A DNA stretch of 64,000 bases from CAIQNR01 sp031972475 (GTDB lineage: Bacteria > Babelota > Babeliae > Babelales > CAIQNR01), in assembly GCA_031972475.1 (NCBI GenBank), contig DALYEP010000001.1:620001-684000 (forward strand), read 5' to 3'. A program made the position numbers and the translations under genes. The notes under the pieces were generated by a model, which worked only from the letters and a program-made list of their open reading frames with translations, ran no database searches and was not told the origin of the DNA. Shown piece after piece: positions 43,869 through 52,260 of the stretch (its first letter is position 1; each line of letters starts with the position of its first letter).

Positions 43869-45329
43869 TTATGAAAGTAGATGCTTTTTAAGAAGTTCGT
43901 TAATAATTTGAGGATTTCCTTTCCCTTTTGTTTTTTGCATTGCTTGTCCTACAAAAAATCCAAATAGCCGATCTTTGCCTGATTTATAATCTGCTACTAC
44001 AGTTGGATGTGCTGCTATAATTTCTTTAACTATTGCTTCAAGTTCAGAAGAATCGCCAATTTGCTCAAGACCTTTCTCTTTTACAATTTCGGCAGGATTT
44101 TTTCCTGTTTGTGCTATCTCTTCAAAAATTTCTTGAGCTGCACGAGTGTTGATAGTTCCTGTTGCAACTAAATTTATTAAAGCGCCTAAACGCTCTGGTG
44201 TAACTTTACAATCGGCAAATGATTCTTTTGACTCTTTAAGATACGCCATAAGATCTCTTAAAACCCAATTTATAAGTTGTTTTTCTTTGGTGTAGGTTGC
44301 TGCAGATTCAAAATAATTACAGAGTTCAATATCATCAAGCAAAATTCCTGCTTCATAAGCACTTATCCCATACTCTTCTTGAAGTCGCATAAGTTTTTGA
44401 TCTGGCAATTCTGGTAGATTTGCTTTAATTTTTTCTATTTGTTCTTGTGTAATATGCATAACTGGTAAATCTGGTTCTGGAAAATATCTATAATCGGCAG
44501 CTTCTTCTTTAGAGCGCATAGCAACCGAAATTTTCTTTTTAGGGTCCCAGAGTCTTGTTTGTTGTATAACTTTTTCGCCAGATTCTATCAATTCAATTTG
44601 TCGTTGAATTTCATATTCAATAGCATCCCCGATAAATTTAAAAGAATTAATATTTTTTAGTTCACAACGGGTTCCTAATGTGTTGGATGTTTTTTTTCGA
44701 ACAGAGATATTAGTATCTGCTCTAAAAGAACCTTCTTCCATATTGCCTGTACATATACCTAAAAACTGAACAATAGCTCTAAGTTTTTTAAGATATGCTT
44801 TTACTTCTTCTGCAGATTCAATGTCAGGATGACTTACAATTTCAAGAAGTGGTGTTCCTGCTCTGTTAAAATCAACAAAACTTTCTCCAGTCATTTCTGA
44901 GTGGGTATTTTTGCCTGCATCTTCTTCTATATGAATTCTAATTAAACGAATGTTTTTTTTAGTTCCATCTTCTTTTTCTATAGTCACAAAACCATTTGAG
45001 CAAAAAGGATTTTTGTCTTGTGTTGTTTGATATCCTTTTGGAAGATCAGGATAAAAGTAGTGTTTTCGTGCAAAAATACTATAGGGAGCTATTTCTGAAT
45101 TAGTTCCCAGCGCTGCTTTTATTGCAGAGGCAAGTACTTCTTGGTTAAGAACAGGAAGGGTACCTGGATGACCTGTGCAAATTTGACAAATGTGAGTGTT
45201 TGGAACTTCTGTTTGAGCATTTGAGCAGCTACAAAAAATTTTTGTTTTAGTATTAAGTTGTACGTGAACTTCCATGCCAATATCAATACGGTATTCTGGA
45301 TAGTTTTCAAGAACAGATCTTTCTGCCAT
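43869..45329 (-). CDS. gatB: Aspartyl/glutamyl-tRNA amidotransferase subunit B
   Basis: Catalyses, within GatCAB, activation and amidation of mischarged Glu-tRNA-Gln or Asp-tRNA-Asn. Family motifs: IGMEVHVQLNTKTKIFC, HICQICTGHPGTLPVLN, RKHYFYPDLPKGYQTTQ, RIHIEEDAGKN, FVDFNRAGTPLLEIVS and DYRYFPEPDLP, with a helical YqeY tail. 486 residues is normal. GGAG precedes the ATG. gatA and gatC are not adjacent, so the operon is split. Confidence 0.97.
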   Translation of the reverse strand: MAERSVLENYPEYRIDIGMEVHVQLNTKTKIFCSCSNAQTEVPNTHICQICTGHPGTLPVLNQEVLASAIKAALGTNSEIAPYSIFARKHYFYPDLPKGYQTTQDKNPFCSNGFVTIEKEDGTKKNIRLIRIHIEEDAGKNTHSEMTGESFVDFNRAGTPLLEIVSHPDIESAEEVKAYLKKLRAIVQFLGICTGNMEEGSFRADTNISVRKKTSNTLGTRCELKNINSFKFIGDAIEYEIQRQIELIESGEKVIQQTRLWDPKKKISVAMRSKEEAADYRYFPEPDLPVMHITQEQIEKIKANLPELPDQKLMRLQEEYGISAYEAGILLDDIELCNYFESAATYTKEKQLINWVLRDLMAYLKESKESFADCKVTPERLGALINLVATGTINTRAAQEIFEEIAQTGKNPAEIVKEKGLEQIGDSSELEAIVKEIIAAHPTVVADYKSGKDRLFGFFVGQAMQKTKGKGNPQIINELLKKHLLS

Positions 45330-45450
45330 TGTGATGCTCCGTGTTTTAGTTTTAATTTTTCTAAAAAATATTTTATCACAAAAATGTTGTTATTTGTATT
45401 GGCATCAAAAATGGTTTTATTAAAGCATAAAGAATCGAATTAGATTTATT

Positions 45451-46968
45451 TTATTCGGTCTCTATTTTAAAAGTTCCAATTGAAAGGTCTTTGTCTCTAT
45501 CTATAATGATTTTGCAATGTATGCTTTTTTCTAGTTCCAACAAGGTGTCGTACTCATTTTCAGAAATATAATCAAAGACTTCATGGCTAAGTTTTATAGT
45601 AATAGTACCTTTATTTTTTTTACCTGAAAGCTCGTCTTTAAGATGACGAAGAAGTGCAAATGTTTCTGCTTGAACAGAAGGTGTTGCGCCAGTTCCATGG
45701 CAACTAGAACAAGGATCTGTTAATTGCTTTGCAAGTGTTATACCAGAACGCTTTCTGGTCATTTGTACTAAGCCAAATTCTGAAATTTTTAAAAGAACTG
45801 ATTGAAACTTGTCTTCTTCTTTAAGAGTTTTTTCAAAAAATTTAAATAATTTTTGCTTGTTTGAACTGTTAGACATATCGATAAAATCAATAACAATAAG
45901 CCCGCCAATATTTCTAACTTTAAGTTGACGTGTAACTTCTTGGGCTGCTTCCATGTTAGTTTTAAAAATAGTTTCTTCTAAATTTGTTTTTCCTATAAAT
46001 CTACCAGTGTTAACATCTACAACTGTCATTGCTTCTGTAGCTTCAATAACAATAGACCCTCCGGACTTAAGATAGACCTTAGAATGTAGGCAATTTTTGA
46101 TTTCTTTTTCTAAATCATATTTTTCAAATAAAGGTGTTTTTCCGGTGTAAAGCTTTACTTTTGCTGAATGTTCTGGAGCAATATGTCTTACGAATCTAGA
46201 AATTTTTCTCTGAGTTTCTTCGTTGTCGATAATAACTTCTGAGATATTGTCGTCTAAATGATCTCTAACAACTTGAAAAGGAAGTGGTAAATCGGCATAA
46301 ATTTTTTGACCAACTTCTGCTGTTTTAAAGGCCTTTTGTATGTTATTCCATGTTTCTATTAAAAAGGCTATGTCTTGGCGCATATCGCGCTCATTACATC
46401 CTTCAGTAGAAGTTCTAATAATAGCACCCATACCTTCTGGTAATTGGCTGGTTACTAATTCACGTAATCGACTTCTTTCTTCACGACATTCTATTTTTTT
46501 TGAAATAGCAATACGAGCAATCGATGGCATGAGCACAATAAATCTACCAGGAAGAGCAAAGCAAGTAGTTAGTTTTGCACCCTTTTCGTTGATGGGCTCT
46601 TTACTTACTTGTACTAAAATTGTTTCATTTTCTTTGAATATTTTTGAAATGTCGACTGGTTGATGAGCTTTTTTTCTTGAAGGTTCTTTGTCTGCAGACT
46701 CAAAGTCTTCTTCATCAGAGTCTGTTATTTTGCTACCAGCAAGTTCTCTGTCAATTTCTGAAATATGTAAAAAACCTGATTTTTCTTGGCCTATTTCGAT
46801 AAAAGCAGTTTGAATACCTGGGAGTATTTTGCTTACTTTACCTTTATAAAAGCATCGCTCAATGTTATTATCTGTGTGAGACCAAAAATAAATATTTTGC
46901 AGGCCATTTTTGTCTACAATAGCTATACGTGTTTGCCAGGCTTCTTCATTGATGAGTATTTTTTTCAT
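45451..46968 (-). CDS. rng: Ribonuclease G/E
   Basis: Endoribonuclease acting on rRNA precursors and mRNA. The start KKILINEEAWQTRIAIVDKN is typical, followed by an S1 domain (FYKGKVSKILPGIQTAFIEI, GFLHISEID) interrupted by an acidic insertion (SDEEDFESADKEPSRKK). The catalytic DNase I-like part has EATEAMTVVDVNTGRF and VIDFIDM metal ligands. The zinc-link CSSCHGTG is near 418. With 505 residues and no long C-terminal scaffold it is RNase G-like rather than RNase E-like. The ribosome site is weak. Confidence 0.93.
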   Translation of the reverse strand: MKKILINEEAWQTRIAIVDKNGLQNIYFWSHTDNNIERCFYKGKVSKILPGIQTAFIEIGQEKSGFLHISEIDRELAGSKITDSDEEDFESADKEPSRKKAHQPVDISKIFKENETILVQVSKEPINEKGAKLTTCFALPGRFIVLMPSIARIAISKKIECREERSRLRELVTSQLPEGMGAIIRTSTEGCNERDMRQDIAFLIETWNNIQKAFKTAEVGQKIYADLPLPFQVVRDHLDDNISEVIIDNEETQRKISRFVRHIAPEHSAKVKLYTGKTPLFEKYDLEKEIKNCLHSKVYLKSGGSIVIEATEAMTVVDVNTGRFIGKTNLEETIFKTNMEAAQEVTRQLKVRNIGGLIVIDFIDMSNSSNKQKLFKFFEKTLKEEDKFQSVLLKISEFGLVQMTRKRSGITLAKQLTDPCSSCHGTGATPSVQAETFALLRHLKDELSGKKNKGTITIKLSHEVFDYISENEYDTLLELEKSIHCKIIIDRDKDLSIGTFKIETE

Positions 46969-47205
46969 GTTTTTCTCAGTGAATTCTATTTGGATTATAA
47001 ATTTTTTCTCCCATAATACTAGTATACAAGATAATGTGATTCAAAGATATAGAATTAGCTGATCGCTCAATTAACCTCTTTGCCCTTTAGGCTTGCTAAA
47101 ATTATAAAATAAGCTTATTTGGGTTATAGTAAAAATAAAAAAAATGTGTTAGTGTACAGCCTATAAGCTTAAATAAATACAAATGTTTTAATGTTAGGAG
47201 TTCTT

Positions 47206-47754
47206 GTGGAAACAGTAAATAAGTTAAAGTTTGGATTACTTCTTTCTTGTGTTGCGGTTTTATTAACTGGATGTTTTGGTAAGAAAAAAAATTCTAAAAA
47301 AGTAGACTATGTAAGCTCATCTTCTAAGAAAAAACGTGGTGTTAAAAAATGGGATCCTACGTTAGAAGCATATGTTTTTGAAAATGAAGATAGTGATGAT
47401 ATGCTTGCTTTAAATAACAACAGCAATGGTGAATTTCAAAAAATCTATTATGGTTTTGACAAAACAGAGACAGAAGATAAAGCAGGAGTTGACTATAATA
47501 CTAAGCTTGCAAAAGTAAAAGTAGAAGAAGGTCGTAATGTTATTTTAGTTGGTAAATCAGATACTCATTGTATAAGTGAAGTTTACAATACAGTGGTTTC
47601 TCAAAAAAGAGCTGATGAACTTGCAAAAGAATTTAAAGTTGCTGGTATTGCAACAGATAAAATCAATGCAATTGGCGTAGGCGATACACAACTTGAAGTT
47701 CCAGTTAATGGTAAAGAAGCTTTAAATCGTTGTGTGGTTGTTCAGGTAAGTTAA
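47206..47754 (+). CDS. pal: OmpA/Pal-like lipoprotein
   Basis: Probable peptidoglycan-associated lipoprotein tethering the outer membrane. The GTG start at 47206 is chosen because AGGAG (47195-47199) lies before it; the in-frame ATG at 47191 would overlap the ribosome site. The lipobox is LLTGC with Cys23. A charged linker follows. The C-terminal part is OmpA-like: VILVGKSDTHCISEVYNTVV, then SQKRADELAKEFKVAGIATD, KINAIGVGDTQ and ALNRCVVVQ, aligning with the Asp and Arg that bind diaminopimelate. The chain is short and the first strand is hard to see, so it is a diverged member. Confidence 0.75.
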   Translation: METVNKLKFGLLLSCVAVLLTGCFGKKKNSKKVDYVSSSSKKKRGVKKWDPTLEAYVFENEDSDDMLALNNNSNGEFQKIYYGFDKTETEDKAGVDYNTKLAKVKVEEGRNVILVGKSDTHCISEVYNTVVSQKRADELAKEFKVAGIATDKINAIGVGDTQLEVPVNGKEALNRCVVVQVS

Positions 47755-47778
47755 TTTACTTAATTAAGATATTTAAAA

Positions 47779-47805
47779 ATAAAGGGCCTATAAAAGGCCC
47801 TTTAT
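47779..47805. terminator. Bidirectional terminator between the lipoprotein and HIT genes
   Basis: An 11-bp perfect stem (47779-47789 with 47795-47805, core AAAGGGCCT/AGGCCCTTT) with a 5-base loop. T-rich sequence follows on both strands. It lies between two convergent genes. Confidence 0.85.
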
Positions 47806-47813
47806 CATTTTAA

Positions 47814-48263
47814 CTAATAAATTGCTGTTACAAATATATGCAAGTGATGCACAGACTCTCCTGCTTTTGCGCCAGTATTGATTTGAACTTGAAAATTTTG
47901 AAGTTCAAATTGTTCAGCTAAAGAAGTTATAGTTAGGAAAAGTTCAGATATTAAAAGTGCGTCTTCATCGGTCAGTTCTTTTATTGTAGGAATATGTTTT
48001 TTTGAAATAATTAAAAAAGATTTCTTGATATGTGGTAAAAGCGGGTTCGTTTGATCAATAACAAGACATTTATTTGTTTGATAAATAACATTTGCTTCTT
48101 TTAGTCCATTTGTTATATCGCAAAAAGTGCATGATTGTATTTGCTGTCGATAGGAATTAACTTTTTTTGCTACATCTATTGCTTTGTTTATATAACCAAT
48201 TTTATCACCATGTAGAGTAGTTATAAAAAAACCGATATATAATATTTTAAATTTTATTTTCAT
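47814..48263 (-). CDS. HIT-family protein with a signal peptide
   Basis: HIT proteins are nucleotide hydrolases or transferases, normally cytoplasmic. Here residues 1-18 look like a signal peptide (FKILYIGFFITTLHG). The family features follow: zinc pair CTFC at 45-48, LVIDQTNPLLPHIKKSFLII, SKKHIPTIKEL and GESVHHLHIFVTA. In the histidine triad the last His is Phe; the middle, nucleophilic His of the family appears to be kept. 149 residues is normal after removing the leader. AAGGAT precedes the ATG. Confidence 0.8.
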   Translation of the reverse strand: MKIKFKILYIGFFITTLHGDKIGYINKAIDVAKKVNSYRQQIQSCTFCDITNGLKEANVIYQTNKCLVIDQTNPLLPHIKKSFLIISKKHIPTIKELTDEDALLISELFLTITSLAEQFELQNFQVQINTGAKAGESVHHLHIFVTAIY

Positions 48264-48342
48264 ACAGATCCTTTTTTAAAATAAAAATTTAAAAAGCAGT
48301 ATACTTATTATTATGTTTTTTATTAAAATTTTTTTATATAAA

Positions 48343-48915
48343 TTAATTAATAAAAAACATTGAAAAATCTAAAGGATCAATCCTTTTCGAGATTTTTTTT
48401 GAGTTATCTAAGTTTGAATCATTGTTTGAATCATTGGATGCTTCTTGAACAGCTTTGATTGGCTCTTTTATTAAAGAAGAAATAACAGTTTTTTCTTCGC
48501 TTTGTTTAAAAAAAATCAATTTTTCTTCGCATAAAGTTATAATTTTTTCTAAAGAATTTCTAAATTTTTCTTGTTGAGCGATATCTATAATAGATGTTTC
48601 TTTGTATTTTAATTGAGAAATAAAATAAAAAAGCTCTTCTTTGTTTTTAAATTGCTCAAAAACGTTATCCCAGTTTATTGATCTTGCAGCAGCTGCTGTT
48701 GGCATCCATAAAAACCAATTAAGAGCACTTGTATACGTAGGATGTTTTTCTGTAATTTCTTTTGACAATCTTGCTTTTTCATCAGCAGGCATTCTTAAGA
48801 ATGGATCTTCTTTTAATATTTCTGATAACCTTGAGTTAAGATTATGAGCTTCGTCTTCGGAGTTTAATATTAAAAAAAATGATAAAATATTTAATAAAAA
48901 TAATTTTTTACTCAT
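48343..48915 (-). CDS. Small exported protein, unknown
   Basis: 190 residues from MSKKLFLL. The start at 48915 is chosen because the upstream ATG at 48930 overlaps the GGAG that serves as its ribosome site. Signal peptide LFLLNILSFFLILNSEDE. The mature part is helical and charged, with an aromatic patch YTSALNWFLWMPTAAAARSI and an Asn/Asp/Ser-rich segment before the end. No domain is recognised. Confidence 0.58.
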   Translation of the reverse strand: MSKKLFLLNILSFFLILNSEDEAHNLNSRLSEILKEDPFLRMPADEKARLSKEITEKHPTYTSALNWFLWMPTAAAARSINWDNVFEQFKNKEELFYFISQLKYKETSIIDIAQQEKFRNSLEKIITLCEEKLIFFKQSEEKTVISSLIKEPIKAVQEASNDSNNDSNLDNSKKISKRIDPLDFSMFFIN

Positions 48916-49005
48916 GATTATACGCTCCATTTTGCTTATTTATATAAAATAATCTATTAGAAATAATAAATGTTTTTTGAAAAAAGTAAAAAATATAAAA
49001 TTAAT

Positions 49006-50370
49006 TTACTTTCCGACACAAAAGTCTTTAAAAATTGAGTCCATAGTTTGTTCAGTAATAGATTTTCCTGAGATCTCTGCTAATGTTGCAAGGGCTCGTT
49101 GTAGATGGAGCGATATAAGCTCATATTCACGATTAGTATGAAGTATGTTTTGAGCATTATTAAGCTCAACAAGAAATGAATTAAGCAAATTGTAATGTCG
49201 TTTATTGAGCAAGAAGGTTGAGCTATTTTTTTCAAATAAAACATGCGTTTTATTGCTTATTGCTTCTATTAAGTCAGAAATACCAGCCTTTGTTTTTGTA
49301 GAGATTTGTAAAGTTTTCTGTTGATCGTAAGGCCATGAATTTTGAGATAAAAGATCAATTTTATTAGTAACAATGATACTTTTTTGAGGATATTTTTTTA
49401 TAATATCTTCATAAATCATTTCTTCTTGCTTGTTTGTTATTCGAGAACCGTCAATAACAACAATGATGATGTCAGCTATTTGAGCTTCTTGATAGCTTCT
49501 GTCTATGCCTTCTTTTTCAATAATATCATTTGTTTGACGTATTCCTGCAGTGTCAATAATTGTCCAATAGAAACCTTCTTTATAAAAACCAGCTTCAATG
49601 CTATCTCGTGTTGTTCCTGCTACATTGGTAACAATTGCACGTTCTTTGCCTAGTAAAGTATTAAAAACCGATGATTTTCCGGCATTAACCGATCCTATAA
49701 GTGCAATTCTAATGCCTTCACGTATCTGTTTTTGTTGATCAAAAAGATTTATAAGCTCTGAAGTTTTCTCATTAATATTAGTTAAGATATTTTGCATTTG
49801 GTCAGAAAAATCCATTTCTTCTTCTAAAAATTCAAAACTAGCTTCACATAAACTAATTGCTTGGATTAATTGTTTTTCTAAAGATTTAATGTGATGAGAG
49901 AAACTACCTTTAATTTGTTGAAGTGAAAGTTTTAAACTTTCTTGAGATTGGGCATGTATAAGTTCTTTAATTGCTTCTGCTTGTAGTATATCAAATTTAT
50001 TATTCTCTACTGCTTGACGAGAAAATTCTCCTGGTTGGGCAAGTCTTGCACCTGTTTGAATAATTCTTTGTATAATATTTTCAATGATAAATGGATTATT
50101 ATGGCATGAAATTTCTACTGTATGCTCACCAGTAAATGTTTTTGGAGCATGCATAACAAAAAATAAAACCTCATCTATTTTGTTATTTTGGCAATCAACA
50201 ACCCAGCCATGGTTAATTGTATGAGATGCAACTTCTGTGATTTTTTTTTTAGAAGAAAGTAGCCCGGCTTGTGATGTGATAATAAGTGCTTTTGAGCCTG
50301 AAACACGAATTAAAGCAAGCGCTCCAGTTCCTGATGGAGTGCATTGAGCAATAATGGTATCGGTTGTCAT
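49006..50370 (-). CDS. mnmE: tRNA modification GTPase MnmE
   Basis: With MnmG it makes the carboxymethylaminomethyl group on wobble uridine 34 of several tRNAs. The folate-binding N-domain starts TIIAQCTPSGTGALALIRVS. The inserted G domain is in the middle (GSVNAGKSSVFNTLLGKERA near 223, VAGTTRDSIEAG, IDTAGIRQTNDIIEKEGI, VTNKIDL). The C-terminus FKDFCVGK keeps the catalytic Cys motif. 454 residues is normal. It follows the jag-like gene by 34 bases, the common jag-mnmE order. Confidence 0.97.
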   Translation of the reverse strand: MTTDTIIAQCTPSGTGALALIRVSGSKALIITSQAGLLSSKKKITEVASHTINHGWVVDCQNNKIDEVLFFVMHAPKTFTGEHTVEISCHNNPFIIENIIQRIIQTGARLAQPGEFSRQAVENNKFDILQAEAIKELIHAQSQESLKLSLQQIKGSFSHHIKSLEKQLIQAISLCEASFEFLEEEMDFSDQMQNILTNINEKTSELINLFDQQKQIREGIRIALIGSVNAGKSSVFNTLLGKERAIVTNVAGTTRDSIEAGFYKEGFYWTIIDTAGIRQTNDIIEKEGIDRSYQEAQIADIIIVVIDGSRITNKQEEMIYEDIIKKYPQKSIIVTNKIDLLSQNSWPYDQQKTLQISTKTKAGISDLIEAISNKTHVLFEKNSSTFLLNKRHYNLLNSFLVELNNAQNILHTNREYELISLHLQRALATLAEISGKSITEQTMDSIFKDFCVGK

Positions 50371-50404
50371 ATCAAAAACACTTATATTAAAATTGTTAAC
50401 AAAT

Positions 50405-51190
50405 TTATTCTGAAGATGTTTTTATTTCTTCTTTTGATTGTTCCGTTGGTTTGTTGCCTGTATAGCGCCTGCTAGAAACCTTTAGAATTTTTCTTTGTGT
50501 TTGTCCTACAGGAATCGCCATCACTGGCTTTTCTGGAGCAGGATTTTGTATATGCACAGGAGTAGAAATTTCTTGTGAGTTTATTTCTGCATGAGGATAT
50601 GACTGAACCAATGGCTCTTTGTGATGATTGCTTTCATTATTATCATTTGATTGCTTTTGATTTCGTCGTCCATGATTTCTGCGATCAGATGTTTTTTCGT
50701 ATCTGTTTTCATTTCTTTTGTTAGTTTCTCTGTTTTTTTCTCTAACATAGCGACCACTGTCATTTTTATTGTCATGACGATTTTCTGGATTACTTTCTGC
50801 TCGAGTTTCGATTATTTCTGAGCGTTCTTCTGTTGGACGATTCATCTTTTGATTTTGACGATGAGGGGTGCGATTTTCTTGAGATGTATTTTTTGTTGAT
50901 CGCTCAGAGTTTTCTGCGCTACGTTCTAATCTATTGGTATAAGAATTAGAATGATTTTTTTGAGGTCGATTATTTGTGTGATTTTGAGCATAAGGACGAC
51001 GGTCATTTGTTCGTGTAAATTCTTCTTCAAAGAAAATACCAACCTTTGCAGGTTTTTTTGTGAACCCTAAGAAGTTTTTTTCACCTGTTTCATAAATTTT
51101 AACAGAGAATGATTGTGGTTTTCCAGCTCGTTCCCATGCTTTTTCTATTGCTTTAGCGATAGATGATGCTTCTTCAACCAATGATTTCAT
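50405..51190 (-). CDS. Jag N-domain protein with long disordered charged tail
   Basis: Residues 1-55 match the Jag_N domain (SLVEEASSIAKAIEKAWERA, GEKNFLGFTKKPAKVGIFFE). Full Jag/KhpB proteins continue with KH and R3H RNA-binding domains. Here the remaining 200 residues are instead Asn, Arg, Glu, Ser and Lys-rich low complexity (REKNRETNKRNENRYEKT and the like), ending in ILKVSSRRYTGNKPTEQS. RNA binding through the basic disordered tail is possible but unproven. An AAAGG ribosome site and position before mnmE support its identity. The frame is intact. Confidence 0.75.
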   Translation of the reverse strand: MKSLVEEASSIAKAIEKAWERAGKPQSFSVKIYETGEKNFLGFTKKPAKVGIFFEEEFTRTNDRRPYAQNHTNNRPQKNHSNSYTNRLERSAENSERSTKNTSQENRTPHRQNQKMNRPTEERSEIIETRAESNPENRHDNKNDSGRYVREKNRETNKRNENRYEKTSDRRNHGRRNQKQSNDNNESNHHKEPLVQSYPHAEINSQEISTPVHIQNPAPEKPVMAIPVGQTQRKILKVSSRRYTGNKPTEQSKEEIKTSSE

Positions 51191-51367
51191 TTTTCAATTA
51201 GCCTTTCGTTTCTCTCAAATTTAACGTATTTTGAGTCATTCATCGTGTTAGTAGTATAACAAAATGGTAGATATATAGTAAATAAAGTATGGATTAGATG
51301 ATTTTTAAGCTTATCTTAAAACTTTCTTTGTGTTGTTTCGAAAAGGGTATTCCATTTGGAAGCCCTG

Positions 51368-51418
51368 TTTCTTTCTGTCAAGATTGTACAGAAAGAAAAC
51401 CAAATTGCTTTAAGCAAT
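51368..51418 (-). terminator. Two hairpins downstream of tRNA-Gly
   Basis: Just after the tRNA 3' end on the minus strand are a 7-bp stem (51404-51410 with 51412-51418) followed by T-rich sequence, then an 11-bp stem (51368-51378 with 51388-51398) with a 9-base loop. Together they probably end the tRNA transcript. Confidence 0.55.
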
Positions 51419-51419
51419 C

Positions 51420-51495
51420 TGGAGCGGAAGACGGGATTCGAACCCGCGACCTTTGCCATGGCAAGGCAACGCTCTACCAGCTGAGCTACTTCCGC
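51420..51495 (-). tRNA. tRNA-Gly (anticodon GCC)
   Basis: On the minus strand the acceptor stem GCGGAAG pairs with CTTCCGC, followed by discriminator T and an encoded CCA. The D arm AGCTCAGCTGGTAGAGC, an anticodon stem TTGCC/GGCAA around loop TTGCCAT (anticodon GCC), and the T arm CGGGTTCGAATCCCG all fold. The length is 76 bases with CCA. Confidence 0.97.
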
Positions 51496-51533
51496 ATGCA
51501 AATATGTGCTTAAAACTATCATATGGCACGTAT

Positions 51534-51564
51534 TTGTCAACGTTTTGAAATAGTTGTGTATAGT
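51534..51564 (+). promoter_or_regulatory. Promoter candidate for ruvA, back to back with tRNA-Gly
   Basis: Plus strand: TTGTCA (51534-51539), 19 bases, TATAGT (51559-51564) with a TGTG extension, about 46 bases before the ruvA ATG. The same bases read on the minus strand give TTGACA (51540-51535) pointing at the tRNA gene, with a weak -10 about 16 bases on. Confidence 0.45.
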
Positions 51565-51609
51565 AAAAGCTAGAAATCATAAAAAATATAAAAAAGTTTA
51601 GGAGTTTAT

Positions 51610-52212
51610 ATGTTTTCATATGTAACGGGAAAAATTGCTTTTATAACTGAAGGTGCTATTACAATTGATATTTTTGGTCTTGGAATGCAATTTTCAGTGC
51701 CAAATGAATCTATTTTTAAGGTTAAAGAACCTGTTCAGCTTTATGCTTATATGCATTGGAATTCTGAAAGTGGACCCTCTTTGTTTGGATTTTCATCGGA
51801 ATTGGAAAAGAAGATATTTTTATTACTTATAAGCTGTTCTGGGATTGGTCCTAAGATGGCTTTAGCTGTTCTTGCTCATCTGCCTCCGGCTTTGCTTATT
51901 AAAGTAATACAGGAAAATGATGAAAAAGCATTAAGTGGAGTTAGTGGTATTGGCGCTAAAAAGGCAGAGCAAATTATTGTACAATTGCGTCATAAACTTC
52001 CTAAACTTCTTGAATCAGGGATTGTTGTTGATGATTCTCAATTAGCAAGTATTCATGAGTGGAAAAACATTACTCAGGTTCTTGAGTCCTTACATTATTC
52101 GAAAACTGAAATCGATATGGCGCTTGGTCATCTGAAAAAACAAAGCTCTAAAGGTGATAATTTTGACCTACTTGTTAGAAAGGCATTATCATTTTTAGCA
52201 AAGCGTGTATAA
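51610..52212 (+). CDS. ruvA: Holliday junction helicase subunit RuvA
   Basis: Tetramer that binds four-way DNA junctions and loads the RuvB motor. Motifs: MFSYVTGKIAFITEGAITID, LYAYMHWNSESGPSLFGFSS, the helix-hairpin-helix pairs LLISCSGIGPKMALAVLAHL and ALSGVSGIGAKKAEQIIVQL, and a C-terminal domain III that contacts RuvB (EIDMALGHLKKQ). 200 residues is normal. TTAGGAG precedes the ATG. ruvB and ruvC are not adjacent. Confidence 0.97.
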   Translation: MFSYVTGKIAFITEGAITIDIFGLGMQFSVPNESIFKVKEPVQLYAYMHWNSESGPSLFGFSSELEKKIFLLLISCSGIGPKMALAVLAHLPPALLIKVIQENDEKALSGVSGIGAKKAEQIIVQLRHKLPKLLESGIVVDDSQLASIHEWKNITQVLESLHYSKTEIDMALGHLKKQSSKGDNFDLLVRKALSFLAKRV

Positions 52213-52260
52213 CTAAAATGAAATTTTAATATGTTTGATATATAAAAAGGGCTAAAAGTA

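Noticed and set aside
51298..51513. Open frame on the plus strand across the tRNA region, with GAEDGIRTRDL-like translation
   Set aside because: It is the antisense of tRNA-Gly; this translated tRNA complement is a well-known false protein.
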